64,000 bases of DNA from Niveibacterium terrae (GTDB lineage: Bacteria > Pseudomonadota > Gammaproteobacteria > Burkholderiales > Rhodocyclaceae): assembly GCF_048213115.1 (NCBI RefSeq), contig NZ_CP172404.1, forward strand, positions 3,844,001-3,908,000, read 5' to 3'. The notes below the pieces were generated by a model. It had not been told where the DNA came from. It ran no database searches and worked only from the letters and a program-made list of their open reading frames with translations. The stretch's first letter is position 1; each line of letters begins with the position of its first letter. The translations under genes and the position numbers were made by a program. This document shows, in pieces, positions 1 to 9,772 of the stretch.

Positions 1-68
1 ATCGCCACGCCAGCATCCTTCAAGGAATCCAGAAACTCCGCATAGGACTCTTTGAGCAGACTACCCAT
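1..68 (-). CDS. 5' end of an unrecognised protein, cut by the window edge
   Basis: Twenty-two residues are visible, beginning MGSLLKESYAEF. Three ATG codons stand in tandem at 74, 71 and 68. The last is chosen because the AGGAG just upstream lies 7 bases from it and too close to the other two. The fragment looks amphipathic and helical, but too little is seen to name a family. It is divergent from the PilZ gene. Confidence 0.5.
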   Translation of the reverse strand, partial: MGSLLKESYAEFLDSLKDAGVA

Positions 69-230
69 CATCATTCTCCTGAGTACACAGTGCGCTTTCG
101 CACCACAGTGCTCACTAACGCGCCTCTGTGACGAAGGTTGACATGCGTGCTACGGCTCATACCGCGGCAAACCGGTAATATTGCACATGAACGGCATCGC
201 CCCCCGTTCTTGATCCGGAGCCTCTTCAGA

Positions 231-641
231 ATGAGCAATACCGACGAATACACCGAACGCCGCCGGCACCAGCGCTTTCTCGCCCGACGCGGGGACAATC
301 CCTGCTTCTGGGTGGAACTGGACGGTAGCCGTTTCCCGCTCAACGACGTCTCGCTCGAAGGCTTCAGCGCGCCGACTCCTATCCCGCTCCAGCCGGGCCA
401 GGAGTTCGCTTTCGCGCTGCGCATCGAAGGTATCCCCGACCGCATCCGCGGCCGCGCCAAAGCGGTCAACGAAGTTCCGAACGGCGAGGGCAGCCTGATC
501 GGCTGCTCCTTCTTGACCCTGGACGGAACGGGAACCGAAGACCTCAAGGAATGGCTGACCGCCCATGTGATCTCGCTGGCTTCAGTGCGGATCTCGGCCG
601 CCGAAGCCGAAGCGATCGTCCAAGGACCTTCGCTGATCTGA
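231..641 (+). CDS. PilZ-domain protein, probable c-di-GMP receptor
   Basis: The product is 136 residues and nearly all one PilZ domain. The c-di-GMP-binding signatures are both present: an arginine cluster near the N-terminus (ERRRHQRF, residues about 8-15) and NDVSLEGF about 30 residues later, matching RxxxR and D/NxSxxG. Such proteins change activity of a partner when c-di-GMP binds; the partner is not evident here. An upstream ATG at 138 is open but would add a non-PilZ extension. ATG 231 has GGAG 10 bases upstream. It converges on slyX with a 2-base gap. The family call is firm and the cellular role is unknown. Confidence 0.85.
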   Translation: MSNTDEYTERRRHQRFLARRGDNPCFWVELDGSRFPLNDVSLEGFSAPTPIPLQPGQEFAFALRIEGIPDRIRGRAKAVNEVPNGEGSLIGCSFLTLDGTGTEDLKEWLTAHVISLASVRISAAEAEAIVQGPSLI

Positions 642-643
642 AC

Positions 644-844
644 TCACCAGTGCGGCGGGACTTCTTCCTCGGGCCGGCGCGCCTCGCCGCCCCCGCCTGA
701 CTGCATCTGCAGCGCGAGCTGGCGCAGCGCGGCCTGCAGCTGATCGATCTGCTGTTGCTGCCGGAACACCGTCATGTTGAGGGTTTCGAGCAGATCTTCG
801 GCCAGCGTCAGCTTGGCCTCCAGTTCGTCGAGGCGGGCATTCAT
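644..844 (-). CDS. slyX: SlyX family protein
   Basis: This 66-residue protein is almost entirely a heptad-patterned coiled coil (LDELEAKLTLAEDLLETLN, then a Gln-rich stretch), ending in a Gly/Glu/Pro-rich tail and the C-terminal PPHW typical of SlyX. The family is common in proteobacteria, is probably oligomeric, and has no settled biochemical role. The start at 844 is taken from family length and an AGGAG upstream; an in-frame extension to 967 lacks family similarity. Confidence 0.85.
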   Translation of the reverse strand: MNARLDELEAKLTLAEDLLETLNMTVFRQQQQIDQLQAALRQLALQMQSGGGGEARRPEEEVPPHW

Positions 845-968
845 CGTGAACTCCTGATCTTGGGGGATCGCAGTATCCCCCGAGCGTGCGCTCGCGTCAC
901 CCGCCACTATCACCGATACTCTGCCCCTTACGGGCCACAAGCCCGGTTCTCCCCCCATAGAGCCCACG

Positions 969-1577
969 ATGACTCAAGAAACCACCTACCCCCACACGCC
1001 ATTCGAAGACGCCCAGGCCCTGCTCGGTGGCACTCTGCTCGTCGCGCTTGGCGTCGTACTGTTCCGCCACGCCGGCCTCGGCACAGGAGGCACGGCGGGC
1101 ATCTCTTTCCTGCTCCACTACGCGACAGGCTGGCCTTTCGGCGCGATCTTCTTCGCGATCAACTTGCCTTTCTATGTGTTCGCGCAGCGCACGATGGGCT
1201 GGGCCTTCACGATCAAGTCCTTCGTCTCGGTCGGCCTGCTCTCGCTCTACGCGGAATTCCTGCCCCAGCTGATCCGCATCGACTTTCTCCAGCCAGCCTT
1301 CGCGGCAGTGATGGGCGGACTGCTCTTCGGGATAGGGCTTTTGATGCTGATCCGTCACCGCTCCAGCCTCGGAGGGCTGGGTGTGCTCGCAATCTGGCTG
1401 CAGCAAAAGCGCGGCTGGAGCGCAGGAAAAGTGCAGATGGCCGCCGACTGCGCGATCGTCGCGGCAGCCTTCACGATCATGGATCCGTTCAGGGTCGCGC
1501 TGTCCATCGTCGGTGCCGTCGTGCTGAACCTGGTGCTGACCTTCAACCACCGCCCCGGCCGTTACATGGGCATGTGA
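969..1577 (+). CDS. YitT-family integral membrane protein (DUF161)
   Basis: The protein is 202 residues with five or six hydrophobic segments. Its Gly-rich first segment (GLGTGGTAGISFLLHY) is characteristic of the YitT/YczE family, and NLPFYVFAQRTMG starts the next helix. These inner-membrane proteins are widespread and the transported substrate, if any, is unknown. It stands between slyX (divergent) and pbpC (convergent), so it is probably monocistronic. Confidence 0.8.
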   Translation: MTQETTYPHTPFEDAQALLGGTLLVALGVVLFRHAGLGTGGTAGISFLLHYATGWPFGAIFFAINLPFYVFAQRTMGWAFTIKSFVSVGLLSLYAEFLPQLIRIDFLQPAFAAVMGGLLFGIGLLMLIRHRSSLGGLGVLAIWLQQKRGWSAGKVQMAADCAIVAAAFTIMDPFRVALSIVGAVVLNLVLTFNHRPGRYMGM

Positions 1578-1590
1578 GCCTCGGCCTTGT

Positions 1591-3813
1591 TCAGGCACCC
1601 GGCCGGCGGGGAGCGGAAAGCGCCCTGACCGTAAACTGATGGGTGTCGAGAAGCTCGCCGCTGCCCTTCGCGCGCAGCTCCAGCCTGTGACTGCCGGGCA
1701 GGGGCAGGGGGATCAGGGTCTTGAGCTTGCCGCAGGGCGCGATGGCGCGACCATCGAGCCACAGACAGCCCGAGCCGTTCGCCTGCAGCAGAACGGCCTG
1801 GGCGCGCTGCGGGATGTCCGGATCAGGCGCGAGGATCGCTGAGTCGGGCGGCGCGATCAGCTGGGGCCTCGCTTCGGCCAGGCGCTGAACCACGGCCGGC
1901 CCGACCCGTTCGGTCGCCCCCTTGGGTGCCAGAAACCATTCCTCGCGCACCGCCTCGACTTCCGGGGCAAAGCTGACGCTCCGCCTCTGCACGCCGACCG
2001 GCGCCTGCGGCGTTCGGCTGGCCTCGCGCTGGTGCAGGTGTTCGATGAGGTCGCGCCAGATCGGCGCCGCGCCGGTGACGCCCGAGACATCCCACATCGG
2101 CTCGCCGGAGAAATTGCCGACCCAGACGCCAACCGTATAGCGGTCGGTAAAGCCGATCGCCCAGTTGTCGCGCATGCCTTTGCTGGTGCCGGTCTTCACC
2201 GCGGCCCAGGTCCGGGTCGAGAGCGGGCTCGCCAGACCGAAAGTCAGCGCCCGGGCGGCCGGATCGGCCAGGATGTCGCCGACGATGAAGGCCGCCTGAG
2301 GGCTGATCGCGCGCCGCCGCGCGCCGGGAGCCTCACCAGGCCGCAGATGCGCGACCGAAAATTCGCCGCCATTGGCCAGAGTCCGGTAGGCATTCGCGAG
2401 ATCGATCAGCCGAACCTCGGCGCCGCCCAGCGCGAGCCCATAGCCGTAGAACTCGGCCTCCTTGTCCAGCGTGGCGAGACCGAAGCGGTGGAGCTGCTGC
2501 AGGAAGCGGTCGAGGCCGACCAGGGTCAGGGTCCGCACCGCCGGCACGTTCAGCGAAGAGCCCAGAGCCGAGCGCACCGACACCGCGCCCCTGAAGTGGC
2601 GGTCGTAATCCTGCGGGATATAGAGGCCGGAGGGCGTGGTCAGCGCCAAAGGCGAGTCGTCGAGCAGGGACGCGGCGGTGAGCCAGCCCTGCTCGATCGC
2701 CAGACCATAGAGGAAGGGCTTGAGCGTCGAGCCGGGCTGGCGCAGGGCCTGGACCCCGTCGACCGCGGCGGCCCCGGACAGCTCACCGCTCGAACCGACC
2801 CAGGCCAGCACTTCGCCGCTGCGGTTGTCGAGCACGATCACGGCGCCATCCTCGACGTGGCGCTCGTCCAGCTCGGCGAGCCGGTTGCGCAGCGCCGTTG
2901 CGGCAAAGCGCTGCAGATCGGCGTCGAGCGTCGAGCGCAGAGCCTCACCGGGCTTTTTGAGCAGCAGGCGGGCCAGATGCGGCGCGTCGTCGACGCCGGG
3001 CATAGGATGGGGCCGGCGCGGCATCGCCATCGCGACCAGAGAAGCCTCGTCACAGGACAGCCCCCGGCCGCCGGCGCGCAGCACGGCACAGGCCCGCCTC
3101 GCAACCTTGGCCCGCGAGGCGCCGGGTGAGCGGATCAGCGCCGCGAGCACCGCCGAGTCCGCCTCGCCGAGACCTTCCGGCCCCTTGGCCAGCAGACCGT
3201 AGGACGCCGCGCCGATGCCGACCAGATCACCGCGGAAACCGACCCTGTTCAGATAGGCTTCGAGGATCTGGTCCTTGCTCCAGTGCAGTTCCAGCGCCAG
3301 CGCCCTGCGGATCTGATCGAGCTTGCCGAAGAAGCCGTGGCCAGCGGAAGGGCGGGCGGCGCGCCCGGAGAGCAGGTCGGCGAGCTGCATCGTGATCGTG
3401 CTGGCACCGCGCGGCCGCTCCCGCTTCAGGTTGTCAAAGGCGGCCGAGAGGATGGCCAGCGGATCGACGCCGGGGTGGTAGCGGAAGTGCTCGTCCTCGG
3501 CCAGCCGCACCGCTTCGCGCATCGCCGGAGAGACCCGGTCCAGAGGCACCCAGGCGAGCACGCGTGCTCTGCGGTCCAGCCTCAGGTGCTGCAGCACCTG
3601 ACCGTCGCGCGCGAGCAGCACCGCCTCCGAGCCCGAACTCACCGCTTTCACTGAGGTGAAATCCGGCACCGGGCTGGCCAGCACGACGATCGCGGCGAGA
3701 GGGGGAAGCAGGCCCAGCGCGATCAGCACGGCGCGCCGCGATGGCCGGCGCGCCCAAAGCCACAACGCCGACAAACGGAGCCGGCGCTGCAGGCCCATCA
3801 AACTCTGCCTCAC
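1591..3813 (-). CDS. pbpC: Penicillin-binding protein 1C (bifunctional peptidoglycan synthase)
   Basis: The protein is 740 residues. After a short basic N-terminus there is one membrane anchor (about residues 28-48). The GT51 glycosyltransferase domain follows, with the catalytic-Glu motif AEDEHFRYHPG and GASTITMQL. The transpeptidase domain has SxxK (STLK in RQPGSTLKPF), SxN (SLN) and KTGTS. The last ~90 residues match the PBP1C C-terminal domain. It polymerises and cross-links glycan strands in the periplasm. Its start overlaps the end of the alpha-2-macroglobulin gene by 4 bases (ATGA), the classic yfhM-pbpC pairing, so the two are translationally coupled. Confidence 0.95.
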   Translation of the reverse strand: MRQSLMGLQRRLRLSALWLWARRPSRRAVLIALGLLPPLAAIVVLASPVPDFTSVKAVSSGSEAVLLARDGQVLQHLRLDRRARVLAWVPLDRVSPAMREAVRLAEDEHFRYHPGVDPLAILSAAFDNLKRERPRGASTITMQLADLLSGRAARPSAGHGFFGKLDQIRRALALELHWSKDQILEAYLNRVGFRGDLVGIGAASYGLLAKGPEGLGEADSAVLAALIRSPGASRAKVARRACAVLRAGGRGLSCDEASLVAMAMPRRPHPMPGVDDAPHLARLLLKKPGEALRSTLDADLQRFAATALRNRLAELDERHVEDGAVIVLDNRSGEVLAWVGSSGELSGAAAVDGVQALRQPGSTLKPFLYGLAIEQGWLTAASLLDDSPLALTTPSGLYIPQDYDRHFRGAVSVRSALGSSLNVPAVRTLTLVGLDRFLQQLHRFGLATLDKEAEFYGYGLALGGAEVRLIDLANAYRTLANGGEFSVAHLRPGEAPGARRRAISPQAAFIVGDILADPAARALTFGLASPLSTRTWAAVKTGTSKGMRDNWAIGFTDRYTVGVWVGNFSGEPMWDVSGVTGAAPIWRDLIEHLHQREASRTPQAPVGVQRRSVSFAPEVEAVREEWFLAPKGATERVGPAVVQRLAEARPQLIAPPDSAILAPDPDIPQRAQAVLLQANGSGCLWLDGRAIAPCGKLKTLIPLPLPGSHRLELRAKGSGELLDTHQFTVRALSAPRRPGA

Positions 3814-6800
3814 CGCGCGCGGATCTCCATGACCGGAATCGGAGTTTCACCGAAGATCTCGGGCGCGTACATCGCCTCGATGCGGGAGCCCGGCAACAGG
3901 AAACGACCGGCGTTGTTGAGTCTGACGCTGTACTCGATGCTGTGCCGTCCCTTGGGCAGATAGGCGTAGTAGGCGCGGTAGCCATCGAAGGCCCGCTCTT
4001 CGAAGCTGGGCCAGGCCCAGCCCGAACGTTTCTCGCCCGCGACGAGATGCGCCGAATCGCCGCCCAGACCGCTGCCCAGCACGGTCGAGCCGGCCGGCAC
4101 CGGATCATTGACGACGACCCAGGTCAGATCGGACTGCGCATCGATGTCCAGCTTGACGCGATAGACGTCGCCAACACTCCAGACGCCGCTCTTCTTCTGA
4201 TCGATCGCGGTGACGGTGCGACGGATCTGGTAACCGGCGAACAAGGGCTTCGCGAGCGGCAATGCGGCACGCGAAGTGACGATCGCCCAGGGCTTGCCGC
4301 CGCCCTCGTGGGAGAGTGACAGCGGCGCGGCCCCCGCCGGCCAGGCGAGATGAGCAGCCAGCTCACGCCCGGTGGCGCTGCCGGAGACGCCCGGATCCGC
4401 AGCCTTGGCCTGCGCCCAATCCAGCTTCTGCTGGAGCTTGCCCAGGCTCAGCGCGGTATTGCCGCCCACCGCTTCGCGCTCGAAGCGGGCCTGGAAGTGG
4501 CGCAGAGCGACAACGCCCCACGCGTTCGCAAGCGTCGTCCGCCAGCGCCCCTGGACTTGCCTGGCCAGAGCTCCGCGCGCGAGCCGGGGCATGTCGGCCT
4601 GGAAGAAGGGATCGTCGTTCAGCACAGCCAGAGCGCGCACCGCGTTGAGATCGGGCGAGACCATCAGCCACCACAGGTAATCCTGCTTCTCGGTCGAGAA
4701 ATTCAGCGTCGTGCCGGAGAACATCAACCGGGAGCGCAGGATCTGCCGCGCCTCGTCGAGCCGCTTGTCGTGCTCGGGAACGCCGGAGAGCCTATGCAGC
4801 ACCGAGATCCAGTCGATCACCGCCGAGCTGGGCCACAGGTTCGGCGCGATCTCCAGAGTCTGCAGCATCTCGGGGCGGGCGCGGCCGAAGACAGCCAGCG
4901 CGTCGATCGCGGCCATCTTGCGCACCGCCAGATCCGCGCTCTCGATGGATCCGTAGCGCCGCACCCGACCAGCCACGAAGTCCTCCAGTCCCTTCAGCAT
5001 CCGCTCGCGCGTCGCCTCCGGGATCTCGCGCCCGGCGGCCTGGCTGATGCGCAGCAGATAAGCGGTCAGCGAATCGTCCCCTTCCAGCCGGTCGGTCGCG
5101 AAATAGCGCGCCAGCCCGTCGCGGTCAAGATAGGCGGCCATGCTGTTCGCAACCCGTTGCCAGGCTGCCGCGTCCTCGGTCGAGATCGCGATCGATGTCT
5201 TCTGCTCAAGGCAGGAATAGGGGTAGCGCGACATCCAGTCGCGCACCGCGGCAAAGTTGCCGCCCAGCGACGAGCTCAGGCTGATATCGACGCCGCCGCG
5301 GCCAGGGATCGCCCCCTTCGGAATCTGCACCGGGAAGCTCAGCACCTTGCCAACCTCGAGCTGTTCCAGGGTCTGCTGATAGACCCGCACCGGATAGGCC
5401 GCACCAACCGTCTGCGTGAACTTGAGCGCATCGCGGGCGCGCCCGCCGCCGACCTCGTTCGCTTCGATTCGCCATTCGATCTGCCGCGCATCGAAGGGGA
5501 CCTGGGTCGGGAAACTGAGCGTTTTCGCCTCACCCACCGCCAGGCTCACACGCTGCTTGCCGCCCGGAACCGGCAGCGCACCCGCCGTGCCGTTCAGTCC
5601 CACATCGAGCGTCAGAGGACGCTCGCCGCCATTGCGCACCGTGACGCCAGCATCGAAGCGGTCGCCTTCGCGGACGAAAGGCGGTAGCCCGGCGAACAGC
5701 ATCAGTTCCTGGGTGCTCGAAATCCTCGCGCTGCCCGAACCGAAGCGGTTGTCGCCGGCATGGGCGATCGCCTCGATCCGGAACGAGGTCAGAGAATCGT
5801 TGAGCGGCACGAGAACGCGCGCCTCGCCGCGCGCGTCGAGTTTGAGCGCAGGGTTCCACAGCAGCAGCGTGTCGAACAGTTCGCGCGCGTTGGCAGCGCC
5901 CCCGCCGCCGCCCGGCGCGGCCGCCTTCTTGCCAAAGTGGCGCTTGCCGATCACCTGCGACTGAGCCGTCGAAGTCTCGACCTCCTCCGGGCGACGCTCC
6001 ATCATCGCTTCGAGAAGATTCCACGAAGTCGGCGCCGCCAGCGCCAGCAGGCCTTCATCGACCGCGGCCAGCGCGACTTCGGCGTTCGGCGCCGGGCGCC
6101 CATCCGGAGTCGTCACGGTGATCTTGACCGCGGCGCGGTCGCGGACGCGATAGGCAGCCTTGTCCGGTTCGACCTTGACGTTCAAGGTATAGCCCTGCCA
6201 ACCGACACGGATCTGCGCCATGCCGAGCTTGAAAGCGGGTTTGGTCAGATCGACCAGCGCGGTCGGCCGGGTATCGACTTCGCGCGGCATCTCCTTGACC
6301 AGGCCGAAGAACATCCCGATCCGGTAGACCATGCGCTTGAGCCAGGCAAAGCGGCCGGGCATTTCCGGATCGACCCGCCCCCGGATCACCATGACCGAGA
6401 CATAGGCGTTGGGACCGTAGCTGTCGAGGATCTTGACGTCGACGAAGGGCGACTTCGCCGAGATCGGCACGACCTTCGCATCGAGCACGCCCTCGCGTTC
6501 GACGGTGACCAGAGCCATCGCCTCGCGGAAGGGCATCCGCACTTCGAAGCGGGCCGTCTCGCCCGGCTCGTAGGAACGCTTGTCCGCCAGCACGTCGATG
6601 CGGTCGCTCGCGCCCGCACCGAACCAGGCGTCGGAATCGGCGATGAAGGTGTCAGCACGCGCGATCGCTTCATTGCCGGCATCATCCTTGGCGCGGGCGA
6701 CCAGAACCAGCTCGCCGCCCTCGGGCGCCTCGCCGTCGCAGACCAGCAGACCGCGGGCATCGGTCTCGCCCTTGCAGACAGTGCCAACCTTCTTCGTCTC

Positions 6801-9692
6801 GGCGGTCTCCTCATAAGCGTAGAAGCCCCCCAGCAGACGCTTGCGATACGCGTAGGACTTGCGCAGATAGGCTTCGACAACGACCTTGCGCCCGGCCAGC
6901 ACCTTGCCCTGGGGCGAGAGCGCCAGCACCTTGAACGCGAGCCGCTCGCGCGTCGCCCAATGGCTCTCCAGGCGCATGCCCAGCACGACCGCGGAGGGCA
7001 GCAGCAGCGCCCGATTCGCGCTGGTCAATATCTGCCCGTTCGGGTCGGCATACTCCATCTCGATCTCGAGCGCGCGACTCTCGCCGCCGCGGGGCAGCCC
7101 ATCGAAGACGACCCGGGCGCCGCCCGAAGCATCGAGGCTCAGGCTCTTCGTGCGCACCGGGTAACCGACCCCGGCATCTCCGGCTTCGCCGGCATCGTTG
7201 CCTTCATCCTCGCCGTCCGGGTCATAGCCGTAGGGCTCCTGGACTTCCAGCCCTTCCTTGGGAAGGCGGCCACCGAAGGAAAAATCGTCATAGCCGGGGA
7301 AGATCAGCGGATAGGGCACGACGCGGCTGCGGAACTTGACCGGCGCACCCGCGGCCGGACCGCCCGCCATATAGCCGAGCTGAGCATCGACCGTCAGGCT
7401 GGCCGAATTGACCGTCGGCGCCGCCGGCGGCTTGATCGCGGCCTTCATCAGCGGCACCCGGTATTGTTCGACGCGGAAGGAGCCCGATTCGATCTCGCCG
7501 CGCGCACCGTGCAGCACGATCTTGTACAGGCCCAGCTTCGCTTCCTTCGGAATGGCCCAGCTCGAAACGCCGGCGCCGTTGCGCCATGCGACGCTGACCG
7601 GATAGCGCTGGCCGCTGCCTTCGTGGGAGATCTCAATCTTCTGGACCAGCGACTCGGGCTTGGGCGTCGTGAAGCCCTTGCCGCTCGGCTGGCGCAGGAA
7701 GTGCTTCATGGACACGGTCTCTCCGGCGCGGAACAGGGGCCGGTCGAGCACCGTATGCGCGATCAGCGGCCGCTCGACCTGACCACCGGCCAGGTTGAAC
7801 TGCCAGGGTTCGATGCCGTTGTGCCAGCTCGTCAGCATGAACGAGAAATCGCCGTCCTTGCGCGCCGTGACGATGTAGCCGTTTTCGGTGTGGCGGCACT
7901 CCTCCCGCCAGTGCGAGGGCAGAGGAACCGTCGTCTGCGCGATGCCGTGGCTGTCGGTGTGGCCATCCCAGAGCCGGACACCGAGGCAGTCGGTGATGCG
8001 GACCTCGGCATCGGCGACCGGCTGCGCGTTGTCGAGCCGCGTCACCCAGAGCAGCGACGATTCGCGGCCCCGCTTGAAATGCACGGCGAGGTTGGTGACC
8101 AACGCCGACGAGTACGCGTAATACGGTTTTTTCTCGCCGTGCAGCGCCGCGCCGAGGCGTTTGCTCGCGAATTCGACGACGTAGAGACCGGGCTTGGGCA
8201 GGGGAATGCCGATCAGCTCGAAAGTCTTGTCACCCGAAGCGCGGGGAAGTTCGAGCGGCGTCGCGGCGAGCTTCTTCTGCTGGTGCAACAAGGGCAGTTC
8301 ACCCTCGCGCGGGTAGCGCGCCTCGCCCTCGCTGCCGATCATGTTCCCGTTGCGCTCATGCGGCGGCAGCAGAATCTTGTCCAGCCAACTGGCGAGCGCC
8401 TTGTCGTCGGACGCATCGAGGCGGGCCAGCTTGCCGCTTCCAGCGGTGTTCGCGACGGCGGGCAGCGTCGCGCTGCGCCCCCTCAGCGTCGCTTCGACAT
8501 TGCGCACCGAGACCGGCAGCAGGGGCTGGGCATTCGCTTCGAGGATGCCGAAGCGCGACGGGAACTTGATCAGCGGAGGATCTTCGTCGATGCGCAGTTT
8601 CAGCGGAAAGGACGCGGCATTGACCGGAGCGCGACCCGCGTCGTCCTTGAAGCCCGAAGGCAGGACCAGCGAGAGCTCGCTGCGGGCCGGGAAAGGCCCC
8701 TTGAATTCGAGCGACTCGACACTCTTCGCCTTCTCGTCGATCGCCGGGGTGAAGACCTTGCCATCCTTGGCGCGCAGCTCGATCTTCTGCGCCAGCGCGC
8801 GCTCGACCGGAGCCGAGAAGCCCAGCATGATCGGCAGCACCGGCACGCAGCCAGCCTTGGGCCCGACCCGGGTGCAGCTCTGCCGCACTTCGAAGTCGGA
8901 TCTGACCTTGTAGGCGAGAGTCTGGTTCGCACTGGTCGCGATCCCGCTCGCGGTGCGAATGCCCGCGCCCCAGTTGAGGCTCAGTTTCGCGCCGGGCGGC
9001 AGGCGCCGCGCGCAGCGGGCGACGACGAGCGGCGCATCCTTGAGCCGGGAATCCTTGACGGTCAAAAGCCCCGTGTGCCCTCTCTTGCTCAGGACTGCGA
9101 AGACCTCGTGGGCCTGGTTCTGCTGCTCGACCAGGATCGCATCGCGGTCTTTGCCTTCGAGCACTTCGAGCGGAATCTTCTCGCCGATGCCTGCGACACT
9201 GCAGGAAGCGTGTTCGCGGATGCTCGCCGGATCGGCCGCCGCATCGAGCGCGAGCACGAAGTGCTGCAGCTCGTCGATGTTCTCGTCCCCGTCACTGGGC
9301 CAGCTCGCCCTGACCGCCGGTCCGCCGGTCGAAAAACCGAAGCTCTCCGACGCGAGCGCGGAACCCGCCGCACTCTTCAGTCCGGCTTTGACCGTGAAGC
9401 TGCACTTGAGCCCTGCCGGCAGGTCGGCCTCGAAGTCGTAGACCCAGTTGCGCGCATCGACCCAGTGGCCGCTCCCCTTGGCCGCACACTGGATGTCGAA
9501 AGGAGAGGGGAGGCGAGGGTCGCCAAAAGCGACCATCGGTTCGGAGAAACGGGCCGTGACCTGACGGACACTCTTGACCTCGCCTCTCGGGCCGAAGGCC
9601 TCGACCTTGACCGGCACCTGGGCCGTCGCATAGAGCGCAAAGCTCGCCACGGCAGCCAGCGCCGCCCCCACCCCAATCACACGCTTTTTCAT
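3810..9692 (-). CDS. yfhM: Bacterial alpha-2-macroglobulin (YfhM/ECAM-like protease trap)
   Basis: This very large secreted protein (1960 residues; E. coli YfhM is about 1650) starts with a signal sequence but has no lipobox cysteine, unlike the E. coli lipoprotein. MG-type beta domains make up the N-terminal half. The thioester motif is intact (CLEQ in YPYSCLEQKTS), followed by the alpha-helical thioester domain. A Gly-rich insert (AAAPGGGGGAANA) lies before it in the bait/linker region. Known members trap invading proteases in the periplasm and cooperate with PBP1C in wall repair. Coupling to pbpC supports this. The extra length and missing lipid anchor are the unusual points. Confidence 0.93.
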   Translation of the reverse strand: MKKRVIGVGAALAAVASFALYATAQVPVKVEAFGPRGEVKSVRQVTARFSEPMVAFGDPRLPSPFDIQCAAKGSGHWVDARNWVYDFEADLPAGLKCSFTVKAGLKSAAGSALASESFGFSTGGPAVRASWPSDGDENIDELQHFVLALDAAADPASIREHASCSVAGIGEKIPLEVLEGKDRDAILVEQQNQAHEVFAVLSKRGHTGLLTVKDSRLKDAPLVVARCARRLPPGAKLSLNWGAGIRTASGIATSANQTLAYKVRSDFEVRQSCTRVGPKAGCVPVLPIMLGFSAPVERALAQKIELRAKDGKVFTPAIDEKAKSVESLEFKGPFPARSELSLVLPSGFKDDAGRAPVNAASFPLKLRIDEDPPLIKFPSRFGILEANAQPLLPVSVRNVEATLRGRSATLPAVANTAGSGKLARLDASDDKALASWLDKILLPPHERNGNMIGSEGEARYPREGELPLLHQQKKLAATPLELPRASGDKTFELIGIPLPKPGLYVVEFASKRLGAALHGEKKPYYAYSSALVTNLAVHFKRGRESSLLWVTRLDNAQPVADAEVRITDCLGVRLWDGHTDSHGIAQTTVPLPSHWREECRHTENGYIVTARKDGDFSFMLTSWHNGIEPWQFNLAGGQVERPLIAHTVLDRPLFRAGETVSMKHFLRQPSGKGFTTPKPESLVQKIEISHEGSGQRYPVSVAWRNGAGVSSWAIPKEAKLGLYKIVLHGARGEIESGSFRVEQYRVPLMKAAIKPPAAPTVNSASLTVDAQLGYMAGGPAAGAPVKFRSRVVPYPLIFPGYDDFSFGGRLPKEGLEVQEPYGYDPDGEDEGNDAGEAGDAGVGYPVRTKSLSLDASGGARVVFDGLPRGGESRALEIEMEYADPNGQILTSANRALLLPSAVVLGMRLESHWATRERLAFKVLALSPQGKVLAGRKVVVEAYLRKSYAYRKRLLGGFYAYEETAETKKVGTVCKGETDARGLLVCDGEAPEGGELVLVARAKDDAGNEAIARADTFIADSDAWFGAGASDRIDVLADKRSYEPGETARFEVRMPFREAMALVTVEREGVLDAKVVPISAKSPFVDVKILDSYGPNAYVSVMVIRGRVDPEMPGRFAWLKRMVYRIGMFFGLVKEMPREVDTRPTALVDLTKPAFKLGMAQIRVGWQGYTLNVKVEPDKAAYRVRDRAAVKITVTTPDGRPAPNAEVALAAVDEGLLALAAPTSWNLLEAMMERRPEEVETSTAQSQVIGKRHFGKKAAAPGGGGGAANARELFDTLLLWNPALKLDARGEARVLVPLNDSLTSFRIEAIAHAGDNRFGSGSARISSTQELMLFAGLPPFVREGDRFDAGVTVRNGGERPLTLDVGLNGTAGALPVPGGKQRVSLAVGEAKTLSFPTQVPFDARQIEWRIEANEVGGGRARDALKFTQTVGAAYPVRVYQQTLEQLEVGKVLSFPVQIPKGAIPGRGGVDISLSSSLGGNFAAVRDWMSRYPYSCLEQKTSIAISTEDAAAWQRVANSMAAYLDRDGLARYFATDRLEGDDSLTAYLLRISQAAGREIPEATRERMLKGLEDFVAGRVRRYGSIESADLAVRKMAAIDALAVFGRARPEMLQTLEIAPNLWPSSAVIDWISVLHRLSGVPEHDKRLDEARQILRSRLMFSGTTLNFSTEKQDYLWWLMVSPDLNAVRALAVLNDDPFFQADMPRLARGALARQVQGRWRTTLANAWGVVALRHFQARFEREAVGGNTALSLGKLQQKLDWAQAKAADPGVSGSATGRELAAHLAWPAGAAPLSLSHEGGGKPWAIVTSRAALPLAKPLFAGYQIRRTVTAIDQKKSGVWSVGDVYRVKLDIDAQSDLTWVVVNDPVPAGSTVLGSGLGGDSAHLVAGEKRSGWAWPSFEERAFDGYRAYYAYLPKGRHSIEYSVRLNNAGRFLLPGSRIEAMYAPEIFGETPIPVMEIRAR

Positions 9693-9749
9693 CGAGCCTC
9701 CCGGCGCTTGTCGCTGCGGCGGATGCTAACCCGGAATCATGCGCGCGTC

Positions 9750-9772
9750 ATCACTTCCCTGAGGGAAATGAT
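9750..9772 (-). terminator. Hairpin at the 3' end of the SDR gene
   Basis: A 10-base stem (ATCACTTCCC with GGGAAATGAT, one mismatch) and a 3-base loop overlap the SDR stop codon. No U-run follows, so it may only stabilise the transcript end or be a weak terminator. Confidence 0.3.
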
